DNA of 13,528 bases from CAZUTK01 sp964623265 (GTDB lineage: Bacteria > Electryoneota > B3-LCP). The position numbers were made by a program, and so were the translations under genes. Shown here one piece after another: positions 7,529 through 13,498 of the stretch. The stretch covers positions 1 through 13,528 of the forward strand of contig CAZUTK010000072.1 in NCBI GenBank assembly GCA_964623265.1, read 5' to 3'. Under the pieces are notes generated by a model. That model was given only the letters and a program-made list of their open reading frames with translations, ran no database searches and was not told the origin of the DNA. The number at the start of each line of letters is the position of its first letter. Position 1 is the stretch's first letter.

Positions 7529-8670
7529 GAATCGTCACCGACGAGAAGCTGAAGACCATCCTGAACGGCGCCAAATCGCGCGGCGCGGATGCCGTCCTGG
7601 TCTCGGACTTCGAAAACAGCCGCAACAAAAACCTGCGCTACCTCTCCGGTCAACCCTCCGATGCCCATTTGGTCCTCTTCGCCGACGGCAGGATGACGCT
7701 GATCGTCTGGGATCTGATCGCCGCCAAACAGATGGCTCAGGTGGATGAGATCATTGACGTCACTCTCTTCGATCGCTCTTATCGCGCCGCGCTGGTGCAC
7801 GTCCTGAAGCAAAAGCTGGGAGAACGCTTCACCCTGGAAGTGCTGCCCGATGAACGGCATTTCCTCGTGCTGCAACTGCAGGAAGCCTTCCCGCAGGCGA
7901 AGTTCCTCTGCAAACCGGACGGCGCCGCCGATGACTTCATCAAGGCGCGGATGGTGAAAACCCCCGCTGAAATCGCCATCCTGAAGGAAGGAGCGAAAGT
8001 CACCAATGAGCTCATCGCCGCGATCAAACCGTTCGTGAAGGAGCATCCCGGCTTGCGCGAGGTGGATCTGGCGCTCTTTCTGGAGACCGAGATGAAGCGC
8101 CACGGATCCGAAGGACCCAGCTTCGAAACGCTGGTCGCCAACTGCCGCCGGTCCGGCATGATCCATCAAGTGCCGCCGGCTTCCGACGAGCAGCTGGATC
8201 TGCCTGGCTTGGCGCTGGTGGATTTCGGGCTGATGTGGAAAGGCTATGCCACCGACGTCACCGTGCCGCTGATTTTCGGCAAGTTGTCGCCGGATCAACA
8301 AAAAATCTTGGACGTCAACCGACAGGCGTACGACCTAGCGATCCGCAGGATCAAGCCGGGAGAGGCAGCTCATGAAATCGCCGACGCCGCCATCAGCCAT
8401 ATCGAAGCCGCTGGGCTGAAGATGCCCTACTCCCTCGGGCACGGCATCGGCTTGGAAGTGCACGATCCACCCCGGCTGGCGCGCAAACCGACCGATCCGG
8501 AATTGCTGAAATACTGGCAGGAAATCCGCTTGACCCCGGGGATGGTTTTCACGGTCGAACCGGGCATCGTGCACGAAACGCTGGGTGGGTGCCGCATCGA
8601 AAACGACGTGGTGGTGACGGACAGCGGCGTAGAAGTGATCACAAATTCCCAGCCGATTCTTTTCGACTGA
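7525..8670 (+). CDS. M24 family metallopeptidase (Xaa-Pro aminopeptidase/dipeptidase type)
   Basis: A 381-residue cytosolic dimetal peptidase predicted to cleave Xaa-Pro bonds at peptide N-termini. It has an N-terminal creatinase/prolidase-like domain (about 1-135) and a C-terminal pita-bread catalytic domain (about 145-375). All five metal ligands can be placed: D233 (LVDFG), D244 (ATDVT), H306 (LGHGIGLEVHD), E345 (FTVEPGIV) and E359 (CRIENDVVV); H313 is the usual second active-site histidine. Length and motif order are normal for PepQ/PepP-like proteins, but the precise specificity cannot be set. The start overlaps the methyltransferase stop by 4 nt, with GAGG at 7514-7517 inside that gene. 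A strong terminator lies about 60 nt past the stop. Confidence 0.93.
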   Translation: MRIVTDEKLKTILNGAKSRGADAVLVSDFENSRNKNLRYLSGQPSDAHLVLFADGRMTLIVWDLIAAKQMAQVDEIIDVTLFDRSYRAALVHVLKQKLGERFTLEVLPDERHFLVLQLQEAFPQAKFLCKPDGAADDFIKARMVKTPAEIAILKEGAKVTNELIAAIKPFVKEHPGLREVDLALFLETEMKRHGSEGPSFETLVANCRRSGMIHQVPPASDEQLDLPGLALVDFGLMWKGYATDVTVPLIFGKLSPDQQKILDVNRQAYDLAIRRIKPGEAAHEIADAAISHIEAAGLKMPYSLGHGIGLEVHDPPRLARKPTDPELLKYWQEIRLTPGMVFTVEPGIVHETLGGCRIENDVVVTDSGVEVITNSQPILFD

Positions 8671-8732
8671 GCGATTCTCACCTTTTCCACCGCCGCGCCG
8701 TCCGATTCGGTGGGTGGGGTGATGAAATCCAG

Positions 8733-8769
8733 GATTCCTCCCCCCGAAATCGGGGGGAGGAATCTTTTT
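8733..8769 (+). terminator. Rho-independent terminator after the M24 peptidase gene
   Basis: A perfect 14-bp stem (GATTCCTCCCCCCG at 8733-8746 with its complement at 8751-8764), an AAAT loop and a TTTTT run (8765-8769) form a textbook intrinsic terminator. It lies between convergent genes. On the minus strand the same hairpin follows the secreted-protein stop (8776-8774) but lacks a U-run, so it is strongest for the plus strand. Confidence 0.93.
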
Positions 8770-8773
8770 CATC

Positions 8774-10987
8774 CTACTTCATCAGCACTAACTTCTGAAC
8801 TGCCAAAATTTCTCCCGCTGCGAAGGAATTCGCCGCGGTCAGCCTCGCAAAATAGATTCCCGACGCCAGGGCAGATCCATTGAACTTCATTTCTTGCACG
8901 CCCGCCGAGAGAAAGCCTGCTTCCTGCGAAGCGATCCGGCGTCCGCGCACATCGAAGACTTCCAGCTTCACTCGACCCGCCTGCGGCAAATCGAATCTCA
9001 GCGTGGCGAAAGAATGATCGCTGTTGACCTCGACTGAAATGCATGGCGGAGAAGTCGCGTCGTTGCGCTCGGCGGTCGTGCCCCCGATTTCACCGGGGAA
9101 CTGTTCCCCCGAACAGAACCAATTCAAAGCGGATCCGGGACTCGAATCCCCGACACCCGCCTTGCTGAAGGGGAAATTGCTCGCATCCCAGACGGTGCTG
9201 GGGTAGATGCCGACGCGCCCCTCGTACAGATAATTGCCCGCTGGAGCGTTGCCGGGAACCGACTGCGTGCGGCTGCGCGTGATGCCGGCTCCTGCGGGGA
9301 CCGTCAGATTGACGGGACCCAGCACCGGACCGTACCAGGATTGATTCGGCAGCTGCACCATAATCCAGGCAGCGAAGCTCTGCGGGGAAGCCGTATTGTT
9401 CGAGATGCTCACGTCGAAATTGAAGCTGCCTCCGCCGGCGGGGATGACAATCGGTGGTGCCTGCGGAGTCATCGTAATCTGCACATCCGGCGGCGTCACC
9501 GTCGCCTGCGGGACCAGCCCGTCGTGCCGGACATTATATTGAAACATCGGAATCTGGATGGCGTTCTGGCTGTAAATGTAATCCGAATCGAAGGCGTACA
9601 CATTGGTCACGCTGGTGGTGGATCCTGCGCCCAGCATGTCCATATATCCGTCCAGATTCAAGTCCCCCAAGGCGGGATTGTTGAACATGGTGTAGCCCAT
9701 CACGATCAAAGGCCAGCCCGGCGTCAGCGGCGTGCCGTCGTGGTTGAACGCCAGATACTTTCCTTCTCCGCCAGTCGTCGTCGTGTTGTCGTCAATGATC
9801 AGCTCCGTCATCCCGTCGTGATCCAGATCCGCCAAAATGATCTGGCTGTTGATCGAATTCAGCGATTGAATCGGAAAACCGGTGAGCGGCACGCCGTTGG
9901 CGTTCCAGGCGTACACCTTGTTCGACGGCACAGCGCTCAGTACCTGATCTCCCACCGCGATGTCCAAGATGTTGTCGCCGTCAATGTAGCCCACCGCCGG
10001 AGCGCTGTAGATCCAGTAGGTCGTCGGCAGAGGCCAGCCCGGGTAATTACTTCCGTCATACCGCAGCACAAATACGTAGTTTCCGGCGCCGTGCGTCCCG
10101 AAGACGATCTCCCGATACCCGTCGTTGTTCAAATCCACCAGCACCGGCGATGAGTAGGAGTTCGTGGCGCCGTAGGGCATCATAAAGGGAAAGCCGGGCA
10201 GCGGATTGCCGTTCGCATCCCAGACGTGCAGTCCGTAATACGATTCCGCCACGATCTCAGGGCTGCCGTCGTTGTTGATATCCCCCACCGCGCTGCTGGA
10301 AGACGGCACCGAATCAATCGGCTTGGGCCATCCCGGATAGACCGTGCCGTTCCCGCGATAAACCCAGACTTCGCCCACGGGATAAAGCCGCTTGTTCGTG
10401 ATGATCTCCAATGCGTTGTCGTTGTCTAGATCCGCCAGAACCACGCTGCGGGTGGAATAGCCGTGATTGATCGGGAAACCCGGGACGGCGGTTCCGTTCA
10501 GCTCAAACGCGTAGATGTACCCTTGCGAAGAGCCGGAATACCCCTGCACCACAACTTCGGGAGCTCCGTCGCCGTCAATGTCTCCGTAAGCCGGAGCCCC
10601 GCTCTGATAATAATTCGCCGTGCTCTGAGGCCAGCCCGGCACCAGGCTGCCGTCCAGATTCCAGGCGTACACCATATTGCCGATGTGATAGACGATCTCC
10701 AGCTGCGCATCGGCATCCATCTGACAATAAATCCCGCCTTCGCGGGCGACGCTGTTCTGCGTGATCGGCCAGCCCGGGTAAGCGCTGAATTGATCGCTGC
10801 TCGAAAAGATCGGCGCCGCTTCACCCAGAGCGTTCACATCCGGAAGGCGCCCCATCACATCCGGCAAGACGCCGCTGCAATGACCCGCGAGGATCCCCTC
10901 CAGCGGATCCGTCGCCGGCAGATCCGCGGCGATTCCTGAATATGCGCATACAGTCAGCATGAGAAGAAACAACGATGCAGATCTCAT
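8774..10987 (-). CDS. Secreted FG-GAP/VCBS beta-propeller protein with C-terminal FlgD-like (T9SS-type) sorting domain
   Basis: A 737-residue exported protein. A signal peptide covers about residues 1-21 (hydrophobic LFLLMLTVCAYSGIAA). Residues 65-490 hold eight repeats, each with a PGWP/PGFP-like turn and a calcium-loop-like acidic motif, e.g. GDIDGDGAPE (135-144), ADLDNDNALE (185-194), GDINNDGSPE (235-244) and ADLDHDGMTE (386-395). This suggests an integrin-alpha-like propeller of about eight blades. An Ig-like domain follows (about 500-608), then a C-terminal FlgD-like domain (about 648-737) with FDVRGRRI and LASGIYFARL, as in FCB-group type IX secretion cargo. Function is unknown; surface adhesion or calcium-dependent binding is a guess from architecture. 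The start is firm: AGGAGG lies 6 nt before the ATG, with a good promoter upstream. There is no obvious operon partner. Confidence 0.92.
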   Translation of the reverse strand: MRSASLFLLMLTVCAYSGIAADLPATDPLEGILAGHCSGVLPDVMGRLPDVNALGEAAPIFSSSDQFSAYPGWPITQNSVAREGGIYCQMDADAQLEIVYHIGNMVYAWNLDGSLVPGWPQSTANYYQSGAPAYGDIDGDGAPEVVVQGYSGSSQGYIYAFELNGTAVPGFPINHGYSTRSVVLADLDNDNALEIITNKRLYPVGEVWVYRGNGTVYPGWPKPIDSVPSSSSAVGDINNDGSPEIVAESYYGLHVWDANGNPLPGFPFMMPYGATNSYSSPVLVDLNNDGYREIVFGTHGAGNYVFVLRYDGSNYPGWPLPTTYWIYSAPAVGYIDGDNILDIAVGDQVLSAVPSNKVYAWNANGVPLTGFPIQSLNSINSQIILADLDHDGMTELIIDDNTTTTGGEGKYLAFNHDGTPLTPGWPLIVMGYTMFNNPALGDLNLDGYMDMLGAGSTTSVTNVYAFDSDYIYSQNAIQIPMFQYNVRHDGLVPQATVTPPDVQITMTPQAPPIVIPAGGGSFNFDVSISNNTASPQSFAAWIMVQLPNQSWYGPVLGPVNLTVPAGAGITRSRTQSVPGNAPAGNYLYEGRVGIYPSTVWDASNFPFSKAGVGDSSPGSALNWFCSGEQFPGEIGGTTAERNDATSPPCISVEVNSDHSFATLRFDLPQAGRVKLEVFDVRGRRIASQEAGFLSAGVQEMKFNGSALASGIYFARLTAANSFAAGEILAVQKLVLMK

Positions 10988-11031
10988 ACGATACCTCCTC
11001 TTCTTGTCTCATTCTGCGATTGCGTTGCTTC

Positions 11032-11060
11032 AATCTACGCAAAAATTCCCGCAATGTCAA
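11032..11060 (-). promoter_or_regulatory. Strong promoter for the secreted propeller gene
   Basis: On the minus strand a perfect TTGACA (11055-11060) is separated by 17 nt from TAGATT (11032-11037). Upstream lie two A-tracts (eight A's opposite 11064-11071; six A's opposite 11080-11085), centred about 15 nt apart, resembling an UP element. Transcription would start near 11025, giving a leader of about 38 nt that contains the AGGAGG ribosome site. Confidence 0.6.
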
Positions 11061-11139
11061 CGCTTTTTTTTCAGCGAAATTTTTTAGGCAACAGCGAATC
11101 CAGCGGCGGCAAGCGCTCGACTGCTTTTGAAAAAAAGAC

Positions 11140-11168
11140 TTGCTTCGCGCGGTTCTTAGAATTATATT
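11140..11168 (+). promoter_or_regulatory. Possible promoter for the MerR-family gene
   Basis: TTGCTT (11140-11145) and TATATT (11163-11168) are spaced by 17 nt. The -35 box is weak and the -10 box has one mismatch. The initiation point would be near 11175, only about 20 nt before the likely start codon. It is divergent from the propeller promoter. Confidence 0.3.
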
Positions 11169-11196
11169 TTATGGTCAGTTTCGATCGGTGTTGCGA

Positions 11197-11541
11197 GTGG
11201 AAGAGATCAAGAAGCTCTACTACAGCATCGGAGAAGTCAGCCGCATGACGGATCTGCCCGCCTCGGTGCTCCGCTTCTGGGAAACGGAATTCGGCGACAT
11301 CCGTCCACCGAAGAACCGCGCGGGCAAACGCACCTACCGCCGCTCGGACATTGACCGCATCCTCTTGATCAAGAAACTGCTCTACGAGGACCGGTTCACC
11401 ATCGAAGGGGCGCGCAAAGTGCTGAACGAACTGATGACAAAATCGAAATCTGACCCGCGGGGAAATCCGCTGGCGGCAGTTCCTCTGAAGGATGAAATCC
11501 GCCGGGGATTGCGGGAGATTCTGGAAATCCTGAACGGCTGA
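11197..11541 (+). CDS. MerR-family transcriptional regulator (small, HTH-only)
   Basis: A DNA-binding regulator of about 114 residues. The N-terminal winged helix-turn-helix is clear: KLYYSIGEVSRMTDLPASVL (6-25), then RFWETEFGDIRPPKNRAGKR and TYRRSDIDRILLIKKLLYED, the usual MerR helix-turn-helix and wing, followed by a short helix (FTIEGARKVLNELM). There is no cysteine-containing effector domain of the metal-sensing type, so ligand and targets are unknown. The start is uncertain: GTG 11188, TTG 11191 and GTG 11197 are all in frame with no clear ribosome site. I chose 11197 because it places the family's KLYYSIGEV a few residues from the N-terminus. An ATG at 11171 is in another frame. The gene lies 27 nt upstream of tRNA-Pro and could be co-transcribed with it. 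Confidence 0.87.
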   Translation: MEEIKKLYYSIGEVSRMTDLPASVLRFWETEFGDIRPPKNRAGKRTYRRSDIDRILLIKKLLYEDRFTIEGARKVLNELMTKSKSDPRGNPLAAVPLKDEIRRGLREILEILNG

Positions 11542-11568
11542 TTTCCAGATCCCGAGGTATGACAATAT

Positions 11569-11645
11569 CGGGGCGTAGCGCAGCCTGGTAGCGCACATGA
11601 CTGGGGGTCATGTGGTCGCTGGTTCAAATCCAGTCGCCCCGACCA
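11569..11645 (+). tRNA. tRNA-Pro (anticodon GGG), CCA encoded
   Basis: A 77-nt cloverleaf can be folded by eye: acceptor arms CGGGGCG (11569-11575) and CGCCCCG (11635-11641) pair perfectly. The D arm is GCGC/GCGC with AGCCTGGTA between. The anticodon stem CATGA/TCATG encloses loop CTGGGGG (anticodon GGG after the invariant U33). The T arm GCTGG/CCAGT carries TTCAAAT. ACCA follows at 11642-11645, so the CCA tail is genome-encoded. The C1 start and overall layout match bacterial tRNA-Pro. Confidence 0.96.
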
Positions 11646-11660
11646 GAAAAGCAGTTCCGC

Positions 11661-11704
11661 ACCAACAACCCCAAAACCGCATCAGGTTTCGGGGTTGGTA
11701 TTTT
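11661..11704 (+). terminator. Rho-independent terminator after tRNA-Pro
   Basis: ACCAA and CCCC-AAACC on the left arm (11661-11678) pair with GGTTTCGGGGTTGGT (11685-11699), with a 3-nt bulge and one mismatch. A GCATCA loop and a TATTTTATT tail (from 11699) complete it. It lies 15 nt after the tRNA and should end its transcript. Confidence 0.75.
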
Positions 11705-11716
11705 ATTCTGTTGGAC

Positions 11717-11750
11717 CGCGGGGTAGCGACTTGGAACAAAATCCCCCGCG
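11717..11750. repeat. GC-rich inverted repeat between tRNA-Pro and the redox cluster
   Basis: CGCGGGG (11717-11723) pairs with CCCCGCG (11744-11750) across a 20-nt loop. There is no T-run after it, so a termination role is doubtful. It is one of three dyads in series in the gene-poor stretch 11646-11843. That stretch otherwise shows only the tRNA terminator and no coding region that I can support. Confidence 0.35.
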
Positions 11751-11756
11751 AGCGTT

Positions 11757-11781
11757 AAAAGGATATCCCCCGCATCCTTTT
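11757..11781. terminator. Short dyad AAAAGGAT/ATCCTTTT, possible weak terminator
   Basis: A perfect 8-bp inverted repeat (11757-11764 with 11774-11781) has a 9-nt C-rich loop. Its right arm ends in four T's, so it resembles a weak bidirectional terminator insulating the tRNA unit from the redox cluster. The stem is AT-rich at its base, so strength is uncertain. It could instead be an operator. Confidence 0.35.
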
Positions 11782-11864
11782 CGCCCGTTTTGCATCTAAA
11801 AAAGAAAAACCAAGGCGCGCAATCGCTTCGCAACCGAATCCGAATGCAAAAATTGAAGAAGACG

Positions 11865-12038
11865 ATGGATTTACTGCTGCTGATCTTAATCTTCGCCGCC
11901 TGGCTGGCGCTGCAGCGCTGGGTGCTGCCCCGGCTGGGCGTGCAGACCTGAATGTCCGGACCTTGCGGACCCGAGGATCGAGTCCGAAAAACGGAAACCG
12001 TGCAGGATATGAATCGAGAAAATAAACAAATAGAATAA
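11865..12038 (+). CDS. Candidate small membrane selenoprotein (in-frame UGA at 11949-11951), U-x4-C motif
   Basis: Too short to be found by usual length cut-offs. From the ATG at 11865 the frame encodes one transmembrane helix (LLLLILIFAAWLAL, 3-16), then QRWVLPRLGVQT, then TGA. The frame stays open for 28 more codons, starting MSGPCGPED, and ends with TAA at 12036-12038, 14 nt before the thioredoxin start. If UGA encodes selenocysteine, the product is 57 residues with U29-x4-C34 just beyond the membrane. A hairpin at 11967-11985, with a GGA loop starting 23 nt after the UGA, fits the bacterial SECIS distance rule. An in-frame ATG at 11844 would add MQKLKKT; neither start has a good ribosome site. 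Arginines after the helix suggest a cytoplasmic tail. The null alternative is a 28-35-residue hydrophobic peptide ending at the TGA, or no gene. No selenocysteine machinery lies in this window. Confidence 0.5.
11966..11986 (+). promoter_or_regulatory. Candidate bacterial SECIS hairpin
   Basis: Downstream of the TGA at 11949-11951, bases 11966-11970 pair with 11982-11986 (five pairs). A C-A mismatch (11971/11981) follows, then 11972-11974 pair with 11978-11980. The loop is GGA (11975-11977), so a G occupies the first loop position and the loop lies 23 nt past the UGA. These match the known features of SelB-binding elements within coding regions. The three-base loop is at the small end of the range. 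Confidence 0.4.
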
Positions 12039-12052
12039 AGACAGGAATTGTA

Positions 12053-12388
12053 ATGGACAACGAAATCATCTTGACGGATAGCACCTTCGACGAGACCGTG
12101 AAAAACAGCAGCGTGCCGCTGCTGGTGGACTTCTGGGCGCCCTGGTGCGCTCCCTGCCGCATGATCGCGCCGGTTCTCTCCGCGCTGGCGAAGGATTATT
12201 CGGGGCAGCTGCAGGTCGGAAAATTGAACGTGGACGAAAACCCCTTGACTGCAAACCGCTTCGGCATCACCGGCATCCCCACGCTGCTGCTGTTCAAGAA
12301 CGGCAAACCCGTCGAACAGATGGTGGGAGCGCTGCCGCGTCCGATGCTGGAAGCCCGCCTAGTCTCGCATCTGGTGCAGAAAGCGTGA
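12053..12388 (+). CDS. trxA: Thioredoxin
   Basis: A 111-residue cytosolic dithiol-disulfide oxidoreductase of normal thioredoxin length, with no signal peptide. The active site is W31-C32-A33-P34-C35 (WAPWCAPCR), a variant of WCGPC with Ala in the third position. Other hallmarks are D26 and W28 before the active site, the cis-proline P76 (GITGIPTLLLF), and NGKPVEQMVGAL near the C-terminus. AGGA lies about 7 nt before the ATG. It sits 14 nt after the candidate selenoprotein frame. Its stop (12386-12388) overlaps the GAGG ribosome site of the sigma factor gene, so the genes are probably co-expressed. In this setting it is the likely reductant for the anti-sigma factor and possibly for the membrane peptide. 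I use the symbol trxA by family, not by proven orthology. Confidence 0.94.
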   Translation: MDNEIILTDSTFDETVKNSSVPLLVDFWAPWCAPCRMIAPVLSALAKDYSGQLQVGKLNVDENPLTANRFGITGIPTLLLFKNGKPVEQMVGALPRPMLEARLVSHLVQKA

Positions 12389-12396
12389 GGTAGCAA

Positions 12397-13029
12397 CTGG
12401 AGCCGCAGTGGGACAATGAGCTGATCCAGAAGGCTCTGGCAGGCGACGTAAAGGCGAAAACCGAGATCGTCCGCCGCCACGAAGAAATGGTTTACAATCT
12501 GGCGCTGAAGCTGGTCAGCAACTCGGATGACGCGGAAAACGTCCTGCAGGAGACCTTTCTGAAAGTTTTCGAAAAACTGGAGACCTTCAAGCTGGAGTCT
12601 TCCCTGCGCACGTGGATTTACCGCATCGCCGCCAACGAAGCTCTGATGCTGCTGCGCAAGCGCAAAGGGGAGTGGATCTCTATGGACGACGAGCGCGAAG
12701 ACGACACCGCCTCCCGCCGCTATGACCGTATGTTGAAATCGCTGGACCGCAACCCGTTGGAGCTGCTTCTGGATGCCGAGTTCAAGCAGGCTCTGGGAAC
12801 GGCACTGGCGGAACTGCCCGCTTCCCGGCGCATCCCCTTCGTGCTGAAGGATATCGAAGGATTATCCCTTCAGGAGGTGGCAAATCAGCTGAATACGACG
12901 GTGCCGGCGGTCAAATCGGCGCTGCACCGAGGCAGGACATTCCTGCGCGACCGGCTGGCGGAATTCATAGACCAGTATAAAGCCCCACCGGATGAGAAAA
13001 TCCCGACCGCCGCCAAGGAGAACGATTGA
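12397..13029 (+). CDS. ECF-type RNA polymerase sigma factor (probable CUG start)
   Basis: A 210-residue extracytoplasmic-function sigma factor. Region 2 covers about residues 6-95, with ELIQKALAGD, DDAENVLQETFLKVF and SLRTWIYRIAANEAL. Region 4 covers about 145-205, with ALAELPASRRIPFVL, EGLSLQEVANQLNTTVPAVK and ALHRGRTFLRDRL. The first in-frame ATG (12487) would delete 30 residues that are plainly part of region 2 helix 1. The frame is closed upstream by TAG at 12391-12393, and the only usable codon near the right place is CTG at 12397. GAGG at 12387-12390 sits 6 nt before it. I therefore propose CUG initiation, which is rare. The gene follows trxA closely and overlaps the downstream ZAS gene by 1 nt, giving a sigma/anti-sigma pair. 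Autoregulation is expected but no cognate promoter was recognised. Confidence 0.9.
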   Translation: MEPQWDNELIQKALAGDVKAKTEIVRRHEEMVYNLALKLVSNSDDAENVLQETFLKVFEKLETFKLESSLRTWIYRIAANEALMLLRKRKGEWISMDDEREDDTASRRYDRMLKSLDRNPLELLLDAEFKQALGTALAELPASRRIPFVLKDIEGLSLQEVANQLNTTVPAVKSALHRGRTFLRDRLAEFIDQYKAPPDEKIPTAAKEND

Positions 13030-13283
13030 TGAAAGAGGAATGCCGACCCTTCATGGAACGGCTGTGCGAAGCTCTGGGGGAGGATATCACTTCGCCGATC
13101 TGCCGGGAACTGAAAGAGCATCTGGATCAATGCCCGGAATGCTCCCTGCAGATTGATACCGTGCGGCGCACAGTGGAGATCTATCGTTCGGTGCCGCCTG
13201 AACGCGTGCCCGGCGATGTGGAGAAACGCCTGCTGGCAAAATTGCAATTGCCGCCGCTTTCCGACGATCGGGAGAGAGCGTGA
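13029..13283 (+). CDS. Small zinc-binding anti-sigma (ZAS-like) protein
   Basis: An 84-residue soluble protein predicted to bind and inhibit the preceding ECF sigma factor. H31-x3-C35-x2-C38 (EHLDQCPEC) is the zf-HC2/ZAS zinc motif, and C5 lies 26 residues before the histidine, the same spacing I recall for C11 and H37 of the redox sensor RsrA. Two further cysteines (C13, C25) are present. A helical segment (DTVRRTVEIYRSV) follows; there is no transmembrane helix, unlike membrane anti-sigmas. The ATG at 13029 overlaps the sigma stop by one base (TGATG) and has AAGGAGA about 8 nt upstream; a TTG one codon earlier is less likely. Oxidation of the zinc thiols could release sigma, and the co-encoded thioredoxin could restore the reduced form. 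Function is inferred from motif and position. Confidence 0.85.
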   Translation: MKEECRPFMERLCEALGEDITSPICRELKEHLDQCPECSLQIDTVRRTVEIYRSVPPERVPGDVEKRLLAKLQLPPLSDDRERA

Positions 13284-13498
13284 TTTCGCTGGCGATGACG
13301 ATGGAAGACTTGGTGCGGGATCACCCGAGCGTGGTTCCGGCGCTCGTGCGGCGGAAGGTAGTCTGCATCCAGTGCGGGGAACCGGTCTGGGGAACGCTGG
13401 AGGAAGCCCTGCTGCGCTCCGGCATCCGCGACCCGGCAGAGCAACAGTCCGTCCTTATAGAGCTGGAAGAAATCCTTAACAAAAAGGCTGAAGAATGA
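13280..13498 (+). CDS. DUF1858-like small CxxC protein
   Basis: A 72-residue protein resembling the DUF1858 / hybrid-cluster-associated disulfide domain family. MTMEDLVRDHPSVVPALVRR is followed by C29-x2-C32 (VVCIQCGEPVWGTLEEAL), with the WGTLEEA segment typical of the family. The CxxC could be a redox disulfide or a metal site, in keeping with its neighbours. The GTG start overlaps the ZAS stop by 4 nt (GTGA) with GGAGAG just upstream, so it is probably translationally coupled. It is the last gene of the cluster, and its final codons form the left arm of the terminator. The precise role is unknown. Confidence 0.8.
   Translation: MISLAMTMEDLVRDHPSVVPALVRRKVVCIQCGEPVWGTLEEALLRSGIRDPAEQQSVLIELEEILNKKAEE

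Noticed and set aside
8687..8713. CCACCG/CGGTGG inverted repeat before the M24 terminator
   Set aside because: Only 6 bp with a long loop and no T-run; the adjacent 14-bp terminator explains the region.
9341..10153. Plus-strand open frame inside the propeller gene
   Set aside because: It is rich in Arg, His and Val from the complement of the D/N/G-rich repeats; the minus-strand gene has signal peptide, repeats, ribosome site and promoter.
11022..11063. GCGTTG/CAACGC dyad flanking the propeller promoter
   Set aside because: Six base pairs separated by 30 nt in a low-complexity region is within chance; no evidence for an operator.
11171..11248. ATG at 11171 as start of a gene ahead of the MerR regulator
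   Set aside because: It is out of frame with the helix-turn-helix coding sequence and gives a short product without recognisable features.
12487..13029. Sigma factor starting at the first ATG
   Set aside because: It would remove 30 residues that clearly belong to sigma region 2, and no good ribosome site precedes it; the CTG at 12397 fits better.
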